DNA of 64,000 nucleotides from Pyrinomonadaceae bacterium. GTDB taxonomy: Bacteria > Acidobacteriota > Blastocatellia > Pyrinomonadales > Pyrinomonadaceae. The notes under the pieces are model-generated. The model made no database searches, had not been told where the DNA came from, and was given only the letters and a program-made list of their open reading frames with translations. Each line of letters begins with the position of its first letter. Within the stretch, counting starts at the first letter, position 1. The stretch lies in contig DASUNM010000002.1 of the NCBI GenBank assembly GCA_036277115.1, positions 62,001 through 126,000 of the forward strand, written 5' to 3'. Below, piece after piece: positions 1 to 7,287 of this stretch. The position numbers were made by a program, and so were the translations under genes.

Positions 1-185
1 TCATCACGAATTAGGCACGTCGTTTCGCTCCGTCAGGAGCGAAATGTTTATAGAAACCTCGACCCAACATGAAAGCGCTCCGTTAGGAGCGCAATCAAGA
101 AAGGGACGTTGCGCTCCTCCGGAGCTAACAGTTGAATTTGAACTTTGGGCTATAAACATCCTGCCCCTACGGGGCGACGCCCAGG
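1..185. repeat. Cluster of small REP-like hairpins downstream of aspS
   Basis: No gene is visible here. The stretch is a string of short perfect hairpins: TTTCGCTCC/GGAGCGAAA (23-44), GCGCTCC/GGAGCGC (75-92), a GCTCC/GGAGC pair (113-125) and GCCCC/GGGGC (163-175). The first hairpin is followed by AATGTTTATAGAAAC and then CCAAC. A near copy, AATGTATATAGAACC with CCAAC, follows a GTTA-loop hairpin near 51960, so this is a dispersed family and not only the aspS terminator. Confidence 0.7.
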
Positions 186-1994
186 CTAATCCTCATCAAC
201 AATCTTTAGATGCAGCTCTGCCAACTGCTTCGGATCGACTTCGCCCGGGGCGTCGATCATCAGGTCCTGAGCAGAAGCAGTTTTGGGAAAGGCCATCACG
301 TCGCGAATGTTGTCGGTCGGCACCAGCACCATCATCGTGCGCTCAATACCGGAAGCAATGCCGCCGTGGGGCGGCGTGCCATAAGCCAGCGCGTCGAGAA
401 AAAATCCAAACCGCGCGCGCGCCTGTTCTTCAGTCATCCCCAGCGCTTTGAAGACTAGTGCCTGCACGTCGCGGCGGTGAATTCTGATCGAGCCGCCGGC
501 CACCTCAACGCCGTTGATGACAGCGTCGTACGCTTTCGCGCGAAGTTGTCCGAATAGTTCCCTGGTTCCGTTCACCGCGCGCTCCAACGCCGGCACGTCT
601 TCATCTAATGGCGAAGTGAACGGATGGTGCATCGCATAGTAGCGATCGTCGTCTTCGTGATACTCGAACATCGGGAACTCGGTCACCCAGAGCGGTGTGT
701 ACACGCCTTCGGGAATAAGGTTTTCACGTTTCGCGAGTTCATTGCGCAAAGCGCCGAGACTCGCCGTGACGACATCCGGTTTACCGGCCACGATTAGAAC
801 GGCATCGCTTTTTTGCGCGCCTGCGACACCCGCGAGTTCGATAACCTTGTCTTTGCCGAGCGCCTTCAGAAGCGATGACGACACTTCATCGCCAAGTTTG
901 ATCCAGGCCAGAGCGGTCGCGCCATACCTCTTCACGAACTCCTGCAATTCATCCAGGACTTTGCGCGACATCGAAGCACCGCCGCTGACCACGATTCCTT
1001 TGATCTTTCCCCCGGCCGACAAAACCGATTCGTAGGGCGCGAAGATAGTTTCGGCAAGTGCCGTTGAAAAGTCCTGCAACTCCATTCCCTGAATGCGCAG
1101 GTCCGGTTTGTCTGAGCCGAACCGGCGCATGACTTCCGCATAAGTGAGGCGCGGAAAGGGCGTCGGTAACTCGACCTCAATCAGCCGGAATATGCGCGCG
1201 AAGAGACCTTCGACGAGGGCGTAGACCTGGTCGGGCGTCGCAAAGCTCATCTCAACGTCGAGCTGCGAAAATTCCGGTTGCCGATCGGCGCGCAGGTCTT
1301 CATCGCGGAAGCAGCGCGCGATCTGGTAGTACTTGTCGAGTCCCGCAATCATGCAAATCTGTTTCAGAATCTGCGGTGATTGCGGCAAAGCGAAGAACTT
1401 CCCGGGCTGCACCCGCGACGGTACGACGTAGTCGCGCGCGCCTTCGGGTGTGGATTTGATCAGGTTCGGCGTTTCGATTTGGGTGAAGCCCTGTTCGTCC
1501 ATGTACCGATTGATTTCCAAAAGCAGGCGGTGACGAAGTCGCAGGTTCGATTGAAGCTGCGGCCTCCGCAAATCGAGATAACGGTATTTCAAACGCAGGT
1601 CTTCGGCGGCGAGCGCTGTTTCCGAAGCATCGAGCTGAAAAGGAAGCGTACGCGCGTCGTTAAGAATGCGAATCTCTGTGGCTTGAACTTCAACATCGCC
1701 GGTCTCGAGTTTAGGATTGCGGGCGCTTTCGTCGCGCAGCACCACTTCACCGATTACCGCCAGCACATATTCGCCGCGCACGTCCTTGGCCTTCGCGTGC
1801 GCTTCCGGCGCATTTTCCTGGTTGACGACGATTTGCGTGATGCCGTCGCGGTCACGCAGGTCAATGAACGTCAGCGGACCGAAATCACGCCGCCGCCCGC
1901 ACCAGCCCATCAACGTCACGCGTTCGCCGACGTTGTTTTTACGCAGAGCGCCGCATGAATGCGTGCGTTGCAGGTTTCCGAGGTTTTCAATCAT
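186..1994 (-). CDS. aspS: Aspartyl-tRNA synthetase
   Basis: Class II aminoacyl-tRNA synthetase that charges tRNA-Asp in the cytoplasm. The 602-residue length is normal for the bacterial type. An N-terminal OB-fold anticodon-binding domain (about residues 1-110, opening with a THSCGALR-like segment) leads into the catalytic core, where the FRDEDLRADRQPEFSQLD motif 2 region is clear. The bacterial GAD insertion lies at about 290-420. The C-terminal motif 3 reads GIASGIERTMMVL. It is the last gene of a minus-strand series; the 78-bp gap to the SDR gene upstream is filled by a heptad-repeat hairpin. I did not judge whether it is discriminating or also charges tRNA-Asn. Confidence 0.97.
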   Translation of the reverse strand: MIENLGNLQRTHSCGALRKNNVGERVTLMGWCGRRRDFGPLTFIDLRDRDGITQIVVNQENAPEAHAKAKDVRGEYVLAVIGEVVLRDESARNPKLETGDVEVQATEIRILNDARTLPFQLDASETALAAEDLRLKYRYLDLRRPQLQSNLRLRHRLLLEINRYMDEQGFTQIETPNLIKSTPEGARDYVVPSRVQPGKFFALPQSPQILKQICMIAGLDKYYQIARCFRDEDLRADRQPEFSQLDVEMSFATPDQVYALVEGLFARIFRLIEVELPTPFPRLTYAEVMRRFGSDKPDLRIQGMELQDFSTALAETIFAPYESVLSAGGKIKGIVVSGGASMSRKVLDELQEFVKRYGATALAWIKLGDEVSSSLLKALGKDKVIELAGVAGAQKSDAVLIVAGKPDVVTASLGALRNELAKRENLIPEGVYTPLWVTEFPMFEYHEDDDRYYAMHHPFTSPLDEDVPALERAVNGTRELFGQLRAKAYDAVINGVEVAGGSIRIHRRDVQALVFKALGMTEEQARARFGFFLDALAYGTPPHGGIASGIERTMMVLVPTDNIRDVMAFPKTASAQDLMIDAPGEVDPKQLAELHLKIVDED

Positions 1995-1999
1995 AGATA

Positions 2000-2067
2000 G
2001 TCCGTTGTCAGTTGTCCGTGGTCAGTTGTGGGCTGGAGCGACGGACAACTGACTACTGACAACTGCT
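2000..2067. repeat. Heptad-repeat inverted element (GTTGTCA type)
   Basis: The left arm repeats GTTGTCA/GTTGTCC with a 7-bp period. The right arm repeats the complement, ACAACTG/ACTACTG/ACAACTG, also with a 7-bp period, so the two arms fold into a long hairpin. It fills the aspS-SDR gap. It has the same design as the elements at 2858, 18482 and 36674 but a different heptad. Confidence 0.85.
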
Positions 2068-2072
2068 AGTTC

Positions 2073-2855
2073 CTAGAAAAGGACCGTTCCGCCATCAACA
2101 TTTATCGCCTGCCCGTTAATGCCGCGGCCTTCTTCGGAAGCGAGGAGCAGCGCCACGGCGGCAACTTCTTCCGGCGTCACCAGACGGTTCTGCGGGCTCA
2201 TCTTTCTTAGCATGTCGAGCGCGCTATCGGCGGACTTGCCGGTCTTCGCCACGATGTTTTCAATCCCGCGTGTGGTCATGTCGGTTTCGACATAACCCGG
2301 GCAGATCGCATTCACAGTGATCCCGTTTGTCGCCACTTCCAACGCCAGCGACCGCGTCAATCCCAGCACGCCATGCTTTGAAGCCGCATACGCCGAAACA
2401 TAGGGCGCGCCCGTCTTCCCGGCGATGGAAGCTACATTGATGATCCGTCCCCAATTTCGTTCGAGCATTTCCGGCAGCGCGCCGTGCGTGCAACGAAACG
2501 TGCCGCCGAGATTCGTGTTGAGGTGAAGCTCCCAAAAAGGTTCGTCGGTTTTGACGAATAATTCGGACTTGGCCACCCCCGCGTTGTTGACGACTATGTC
2601 GGGACCGCGGCCAAAGTGCGCGCGAAAATTGTCGAGAGCTTCGTTTACTGATTCTCTTTGCTGCACGTCACACTGCAGGGCCAACGCGTCAGTTTTGAAT
2701 TCCGCGGCAACTTCCTTCGCGACCGCATTCACTTCGTCGAGTGTGCGCGCGGCGACGGCAACGCCGGCGCCTTCAGCCGCAAAGGCGTGCGCGATCGCGC
2801 GACCAATACCCCGGCCGCCACCGGTGATGAATGCTAATCGTCCCTCAAGTTTCAT
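2073..2855 (-). CDS. SDR-family oxidoreductase (FabG-like 3-oxoacyl/3-hydroxyacyl dehydrogenase)
   Basis: Classical short-chain dehydrogenase/reductase of 260 residues, a typical length. The nucleotide-binding TGGGRGIGRA motif is at residues 11-20, NNAG follows near 90, the catalytic Ser lies in NVASIAG and the Tyr/Lys pair in YVSAYAASK. The C-terminus ends GINGQAINVDGGTVLF, the usual FabG-like closing segment. Substrate is not readable from sequence. Lying directly downstream of two crotonase genes and the box genes, it may oxidise a 3-hydroxyacyl-CoA in the same beta-oxidation-like route; that is inference. FabG acting in fatty acid synthesis is the alternative. Confidence 0.9.
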   Translation of the reverse strand: MKLEGRLAFITGGGRGIGRAIAHAFAAEGAGVAVAARTLDEVNAVAKEVAAEFKTDALALQCDVQQRESVNEALDNFRAHFGRGPDIVVNNAGVAKSELFVKTDEPFWELHLNTNLGGTFRCTHGALPEMLERNWGRIINVASIAGKTGAPYVSAYAASKHGVLGLTRSLALEVATNGITVNAICPGYVETDMTTRGIENIVAKTGKSADSALDMLRKMSPQNRLVTPEEVAAVALLLASEEGRGINGQAINVDGGTVLF

Positions 2856-2857
2856 GA

Positions 2858-2935
2858 ATAGTTTCGAGTTCCGAGTTTCGAGTTCCGAGTTCGGATCGGA
2901 ACCCGAAACTCAAAACCCAAAACTCGAAACTGAAT
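2858..2935. repeat. Heptad-repeat inverted element (GAGTTCC type)
   Basis: The left arm is GAGTTCC/GAGTTTC/GAGTTCC/GAGTTCG with a 7-bp period. The right arm is GAAACTC/AAAACCC/AAAACTC/GAAACTG, its degenerate reverse complement with the same period. It occupies the whole gap between two same-strand genes, ending 2 bp from the crotonase stop and starting 3 bp from the SDR start codon. It would therefore form a hairpin in the shared transcript. Confidence 0.87.
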
Positions 2936-2936
2936 T

Positions 2937-3728
2937 CTATCTTCCCGTAAATTTCGGCGGACGCTTCTCAAGGAACGCGCTCAGGCCTTCGCGCGCGTCT
3001 TCTGATTCAAAACAGCGAAGCTGCGCGTCCACCTCGTACTGAAGCATCTGCTCGAGCGAATTGTGCTCGCCTGCGTACACCGCTTGCTTCGCGGCGGCGA
3101 TTGAAACAGAAGCGCTATCGCGAAGCCGCTCAGCAAACTTGCGGGTTTCCGTTTCGAGTTCTTCCGGCGCCGTGACCCGATTCAAGAGCCCAAGTTCAAA
3201 GGCTTTCTGCGCGTCAATCGAATCGCCCAGGAAAAATAGTTCGCACGCGATATTCGATGGCAGCGTGCGCGGCAGGAAATAGCTGCCGCCCCAATCAGGA
3301 TGAAAACCGATCTTCACGAATGACTGACTGAAGGTGGCGTCGGTTGAAGCAAATCGCAGATCGCACGCCAGCGCCAGATTGAACCCGGCGCCGGAAGCTG
3401 GTCCATTTATCTGAGCGATCACCGGCTTGTTCATGTGCCGAATCGCAAGGATCACACGGCGCGAGGCGCCGAGCAGGCGCGCAAACTCTTCCGAGTCGTT
3501 ACGCTCGACCAGCTCAGCCATGAAGTTCACGTCGCCGCCCGCACAGAACGCCCGGCCCGCGCCTGTGATGATCACGACGCGGACGGCAGGATCGCTGCCG
3601 GCTTCTTCGAGAGCTTCAGCCAGGTCGCGTCGCATATGACCGACGAACGAGTTGAGGCGTTCAGGCCGGTTCAAAGTGATTGTGACGATACCGGAGTCTT
3701 CCGTGACTTTGATGAAATCGTCAGACAT
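2937..3728 (-). CDS. Enoyl-CoA hydratase/isomerase family protein, PaaG-like
   Basis: Crotonase-fold acyl-CoA enzyme of 263 residues. The oxyanion-hole segments are clear: GAGRAFCAGGDVNFM near 60 and the GPASGAGFNLALACD segment near 110. Both glutamates used by classical hydratases are absent (GAGFN instead of GGGCE; QSFVKIG instead of LPE). An aspartate is present in GFHPDWGG. That pattern is known for PaaG/isomerase-type crotonases, so a ring-opening isomerase or double-bond isomerase is more likely than a simple hydratase. Exact substrate unknown. It sits between the SDR gene and a hydratase-type paralogue in a minus-strand catabolic series. Confidence 0.85.
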   Translation of the reverse strand: MSDDFIKVTEDSGIVTITLNRPERLNSFVGHMRRDLAEALEEAGSDPAVRVVIITGAGRAFCAGGDVNFMAELVERNDSEEFARLLGASRRVILAIRHMNKPVIAQINGPASGAGFNLALACDLRFASTDATFSQSFVKIGFHPDWGGSYFLPRTLPSNIACELFFLGDSIDAQKAFELGLLNRVTAPEELETETRKFAERLRDSASVSIAAAKQAVYAGEHNSLEQMLQYEVDAQLRCFESEDAREGLSAFLEKRPPKFTGR

Positions 3729-3748
3729 AAGAGGGTGCGATGTACGAG

Positions 3749-3831
3749 GTCAGTACCGGAAGCGGTCACGTCATGTGTTACGCGTGCCTGTGACAGCGCC
3801 ACACCCGGTCGCTACCGCTCCCGGTACTGAC
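3749..3831. repeat. Inverted repeat, GTCAGTACCGG family
   Basis: GTCAGTACCGG followed by AAGCGGT on the left is mirrored by ACCGCT followed by CCGGTACTGAC on the right, with about 45 bp between the arms. It lies in the gap between the two crotonase genes and carries no coding signal. Likely another REP-like intergenic element that also gives the transcript a stable stem. Confidence 0.7.
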
Positions 3832-3846
3832 TGCATTGCCTCGCGA

Positions 3847-4659
3847 TCACTTTCCTTTGAATTGCGCTTTCCGCTTGTTCACGTAAGCGTCCAGTCCTTC
3901 TTTTGCATCTTCTGACTGGAACAACTGCTGCTGAAGCTCGCGCTCCAGGGCCAGCGCGGATTCGAACGGTATCTCGGCGCCGGTCTGCACCGCGCGTTTA
4001 ATGCGGCCGACCGCGCGCGACGCTTTGTTCGGCGTGGTGAACTGACCCGCGTAGTCCATAACCTGCTTCATGAAATCTGCGCCGTCCGCCGCGTCGATGA
4101 CTCGGTTAACCAAACCAAGTTGCTCGCCCTTTTCAAAGTCAAACAACTCGCCCGTGGCCATCAACTCGATCGCCTTGGATTTGCCGACGAGACGTGCCAA
4201 ACGTTGCGTGCCGCCTGTTCCCGGCAGAACGCCGAGCGAAACTTCCGGCAGACCCATCTTGCCCGCGCCACGCCGCGCAAGGCGGATGTCTGCCGCCATC
4301 GCGACTTCCAAACCGCCGCCGACACAGTGACCGTTCATGGCCGCGATGACGAGCTTCGGCGTCTGCTCGAGACGACCCAGCGTCTCGTTCGCGTGGAGGC
4401 AAAAGTAGTATTTGAATTCGGGCGTCACCTCGCTGAGCATCGCAATGTTTGCGCCCGCGCAAAAGAATTTCTCGCCTGCGCCGGTGATGACGATCACCTG
4501 CACATTCTCATCCATTCGCGCTTCGAGAATGCGCGCGTCGAGCTGCTGCATCATCTCGTACGAGTATGTGTTAGCCGGCGGATCATTCAGCGTGACGAGC
4601 GCGACGCCTTCGTTAACGGAGTAATCGATGAGCCTTTGTTTTGCTGGTTGTGTTGACAT
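3847..4659 (-). CDS. Enoyl-CoA hydratase
   Basis: Crotonase of 270 residues. Both catalytic glutamates of true hydratases are present: the NGHCVGGGLEVAMAADIR segment and MGLPEVSLGVLPGTGGTQRL. The FFCAGANIAML oxyanion-hole segment is near residue 65. It should add water across a 2,3-trans enoyl-CoA. With the neighbouring PaaG-like isomerase and the SDR it could form a short beta-oxidation module for products of the box pathway. Encoded just downstream of the TetR gene (12-bp gap), so probably cotranscribed with it. Confidence 0.92.
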   Translation of the reverse strand: MSTQPAKQRLIDYSVNEGVALVTLNDPPANTYSYEMMQQLDARILEARMDENVQVIVITGAGEKFFCAGANIAMLSEVTPEFKYYFCLHANETLGRLEQTPKLVIAAMNGHCVGGGLEVAMAADIRLARRGAGKMGLPEVSLGVLPGTGGTQRLARLVGKSKAIELMATGELFDFEKGEQLGLVNRVIDAADGADFMKQVMDYAGQFTTPNKASRAVGRIKRAVQTGAEIPFESALALERELQQQLFQSEDAKEGLDAYVNKRKAQFKGK

Positions 4660-4671
4660 AAAAAATTGAGA

Positions 4672-5325
4672 CTACGCTGTGCGCCAGACGCTGACTTTCT
4701 CAGCCCGCGGCGCCGGCATCGCGACGCGTTCGTTTGACGAAGACAGAAATCCGTTCAGGAACAGCCGCGTAATGTTATCGACGAGTTGGTGCACAGACAA
4801 CTTGCCCGTCGGATCGTACCAGTTGTAAATCCAGTTCATCATGCCAAAGAGCGCGTAAGTCGCAATCGTCACATCTACGCCGGCGCCTTTGCCATTCTGT
4901 TCCTGAATCTCCCTGAGAATCTTGCGAGCGAGTCTAGCGTAACGCTCTTTCTTCGTGGTCACGTGCTTGTGCAGGTCGCCCGCGAGCGATTCCGCTTCGT
5001 GCGACAAAACCTTCATCTCGGCCATGTTCGCGGCGAAGAATGACAGATGATTGTCGATCAGAATCCGCAGCTTCTCGAACGGATCGCTGACCGTCTTGAT
5101 TCGCTCTTCGAGCCGCTCAGACACGCGTCCGAAGCAATGATCCTGGATTAGGTAAAGCAGCTCTTCTTTGGATTTGCAGTAGTGATAGAGTCCGGACAGA
5201 CTCACTTCCGTCTCGCGCGCGATGTCGCGCATTGAGGTTGAGTGATAGCTCTTTTCGGCGAAGATACGCGCGGACGTGCGCAGGATGTGCTCGAGCTTTT
5301 TGTCGTACTTCGAAATGTCACTCAT
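4672..5325 (-). CDS. TetR/AcrR-family transcriptional regulator
   Basis: About 217 residues from the chosen ATG (MSDISKYDKK); an in-frame ATG 17 codons upstream would start inside a palindromic repeat and adds no TetR-like sequence. The N-terminal helix-turn-helix is clear (ILRTSARIFAEKSYHSTSMR, then DIARETEVSLSGLYHYCKSK). A helical ligand domain follows. Position between the box genes and the hydratase genes suggests it represses this acyl-CoA degradation cluster in response to a CoA thioester, as TetR/PaaR/FadR-type regulators do; that is inference from context. No operator could be picked out with confidence. Confidence 0.92.
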   Translation of the reverse strand: MSDISKYDKKLEHILRTSARIFAEKSYHSTSMRDIARETEVSLSGLYHYCKSKEELLYLIQDHCFGRVSERLEERIKTVSDPFEKLRILIDNHLSFFAANMAEMKVLSHEAESLAGDLHKHVTTKKERYARLARKILREIQEQNGKGAGVDVTIATYALFGMMNWIYNWYDPTGKLSVHQLVDNITRLFLNGFLSSSNERVAMPAPRAEKVSVWRTA

Positions 5326-5331
5326 GTTTAG

Positions 5332-5447
5332 TTTGGGAGCGCGGACGCCCTCGTCCGCAAACCGTGCGCAGCACACTTAGGCCATTAACTCACAAAGCTG
5401 GTTCGCGCTTCCCGCTCAATGCGGGCGAGGGCGCCCGCGTTCCCAGC
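5332..5447. repeat. Inverted repeat, GGGAGCGCGGACGCC family
   Basis: The left arm GGGAGCGCGGACGCCCTCG (from 5335) plus TCCGC is mirrored by GCGGGCGAGGGCGCCCGCG and TCCCAGC on the right, about 60 bp apart. The end of the right arm overlaps the first base of the boxB stop codon, so the element abuts or forms the boxB 3' end. It separates boxB from the TetR gene. Confidence 0.75.
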
Positions 5448-6853
5448 TACAATCTTACATATTCAAACTCGAACGGCTTGCCTTTAATTCCTGAGGTCGG
5501 TGGCGCGATCCAGTTCGCGATTTTGCCGATTTCCGTCACCGGCTTCATCAAGCTGCGCACGTATTCACGATCTTCCATTGTCGGCAGCCATTGATCTTTC
5601 ATAGTCTCAAACTGCCCTTTCGAAATGAGATTGCCCTCGATATCGAAGTGATGCCCCGCGTACTCGCCGACGTGCCGGTGGAAACGAATATTCGGCAGGT
5701 ACAGACGCTGGCTGAGGCCTTCATCCGTGAGCGCCTTGTTCCAACGCGCCAAACCCTTCTCGCAGTCTTTCACGTACTCGCCGCGCAGGACTTCGTTCAG
5801 AGCATTTCGCAGCGGCACTTCACGCGGCAAGAGCTTGCCATTTTCGACGACGTTCATCGTGAAGGAGCCTTCGGCCGCGATGTGATCCGTGTACTGCTCC
5901 TGCTCTTTGAAACGGCCTTTCAAGCCGGCCGCGAAGAAGTCTGCCGAGTTCGAACTGATTTCACCGCCAAACAGATCCAGCGAATAGCTGAACCAGAAGT
6001 TGATGTACTTCTGAATAATTTCGAGCGGGATGCCGCCGAGGTCGCGCACCTCTTCGTTCGGACTCTGTTTCATCAATTGCGCCGTGCGTTTGACGACGCG
6101 GCTCAAGCCCGTGTCGCCCACGAACATGTGATGCGCTTCTTCAGTCAGCATGAATTTGCACGTGCGCGCGAGCGGTTCGAAGCCCGATTCAGCGAGGGCC
6201 GACAACTGATACTTGCCGTCGCGATCCGTGAACATCGTGAACGCGTAGAAGTTCAGCCAGTCATCGCACGGTTGGTTGAACGCTTCCAGGATGCGTGGCT
6301 TGTCCGGATTGCCGCTGCGCCTCTCGAGCAATGCATCGGCTTCATCGCGCCCGTCGCGACCGAAGTACGCGTGTAGCAGATAAACCATCGCCCAGAGATG
6401 CCGGCCTTCTTCAACGTTCACCTGAAACAGATTCCGCATGTCATAAAGCGACGGACAGGTGCTGCCGAGAAGGCGTTGCTGCTCGACTGAAGCCGGTTCG
6501 GTATCGCCCTGGGTGACGATGATGCGGCGCAAAGGGTTGCGAAACTCGCCCGGCACTTCCTGATAAACGGGCTGGCCAAAGTTGTCGCCGAAGCCAACCT
6601 TTGCGTCGGGCTGCGCGGGCTCGAGAAAAATTCCCCAGCGGTACTCGGGCATCTTCACGTAATCGAAATGGGCCCAGCCTTCACTGCCCACGTCGATCGC
6701 CGTGCGCAACCAGACATCCTTCTGCTGAAAACCTTCCGGCCCCATGTCCTGCCACCAATCGAGAAAGTTCGGCAGCCACTTCTCGAGAGCGCGTTGAAGA
6801 CGTTTGTCCTCGCTCAAGTTAACGTTGTTAGGAATGCGTTCGTTTAAGTTCAT
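5447..6853 (-). CDS. boxB: Benzoyl-CoA 2,3-epoxidase, oxygenase subunit BoxB
   Basis: Diiron oxygenase that turns benzoyl-CoA into its 2,3-epoxide in the aerobic hybrid (box) pathway. At 468 residues it is family length. The N-terminus (MNLNERIPNNVNLSEDKRLQ) is the classic BoxB start. The six iron ligands known from Azoarcus BoxB can be placed one residue lower here: Glu119, Glu149, His152, Asp210, Glu239 and His242, in the segments VNVEEGRHLW, TMFTD and LTEEAHHMF. It is encoded 11 bp downstream of a 139-residue unknown, which follows boxC within 3 bp. BoxA, the reductase, is not in the window, so electrons must come from a gene elsewhere or another reductase. Confidence 0.96.
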   Translation of the reverse strand: MNLNERIPNNVNLSEDKRLQRALEKWLPNFLDWWQDMGPEGFQQKDVWLRTAIDVGSEGWAHFDYVKMPEYRWGIFLEPAQPDAKVGFGDNFGQPVYQEVPGEFRNPLRRIIVTQGDTEPASVEQQRLLGSTCPSLYDMRNLFQVNVEEGRHLWAMVYLLHAYFGRDGRDEADALLERRSGNPDKPRILEAFNQPCDDWLNFYAFTMFTDRDGKYQLSALAESGFEPLARTCKFMLTEEAHHMFVGDTGLSRVVKRTAQLMKQSPNEEVRDLGGIPLEIIQKYINFWFSYSLDLFGGEISSNSADFFAAGLKGRFKEQEQYTDHIAAEGSFTMNVVENGKLLPREVPLRNALNEVLRGEYVKDCEKGLARWNKALTDEGLSQRLYLPNIRFHRHVGEYAGHHFDIEGNLISKGQFETMKDQWLPTMEDREYVRSLMKPVTEIGKIANWIAPPTSGIKGKPFEFEYVRL

Positions 6854-6864
6854 CTCAACACTCG

Positions 6865-7284
6865 TTATGAAAGCTCAGCCTCATTAAGTAGGTTCTGATC
6901 AATTTGGCGCAGCTTCGGCACAAAGAGATCTATGCCGGCAGCGGTCACTGGAAAACCAAAGCTGGCATTCGCCGGCTCGTGATAGGTAGCATCGTCTTGC
7001 ATCATAATTTCGACGTGCGCATGGCCCACCCCGTCGGTGCATCGAAATTGCAAAGAGCAAAAACCGCCAGCAAAGCCGGGCTTCTGAGTGCCGAACACAT
7101 ACTCTCGTTCGTCGTGCGGCGTTGTGGGAAACCCGGTAATGACATCCGCGAGTTCCGACATTGCATTGATTCCAGCATAGAGTCGCGCCGTGCCGGAGTA
7201 CCTTTCGTTCGTCGCTCGGATATCGATGCCCAGGTAGTCAGGATCGCGATCCCAGACAGTGATAATCAAATTTCCGGACATCAC
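6865..7284 (-). CDS. Unknown protein encoded between boxC and boxB
   Basis: A 139-residue soluble protein with no signal peptide or membrane segment. Two adjacent Met codons open it; either can be the start. It is rich in short beta-like stretches (LIITVWDRDPDYLGIDIRA, YVFGTQKPGFAGGFCSLQFR, HAHVEIMMQDD) and ends FVPKLRQIDQNLLNEAELS. I do not recognise the family. It starts only 3 bp after the boxC stop and ends 11 bp before boxB, so it is very probably cotranslated with them, which argues it is real. Possible roles include an accessory or protective factor for the epoxidase; an unrelated passenger cannot be excluded. Confidence 0.8.
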   Translation of the reverse strand: MMSGNLIITVWDRDPDYLGIDIRATNERYSGTARLYAGINAMSELADVITGFPTTPHDEREYVFGTQKPGFAGGFCSLQFRCTDGVGHAHVEIMMQDDATYHEPANASFGFPVTAAGIDLFVPKLRQIDQNLLNEAELS

Positions 7285-7287
7285 TAG

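Noticed and set aside
1-185. CRISPR-like array of GCTCC repeats
   Set aside because: Spacing is irregular, repeats are palindromic and under 20 bp and there are no cas genes; they are REP-like hairpins.
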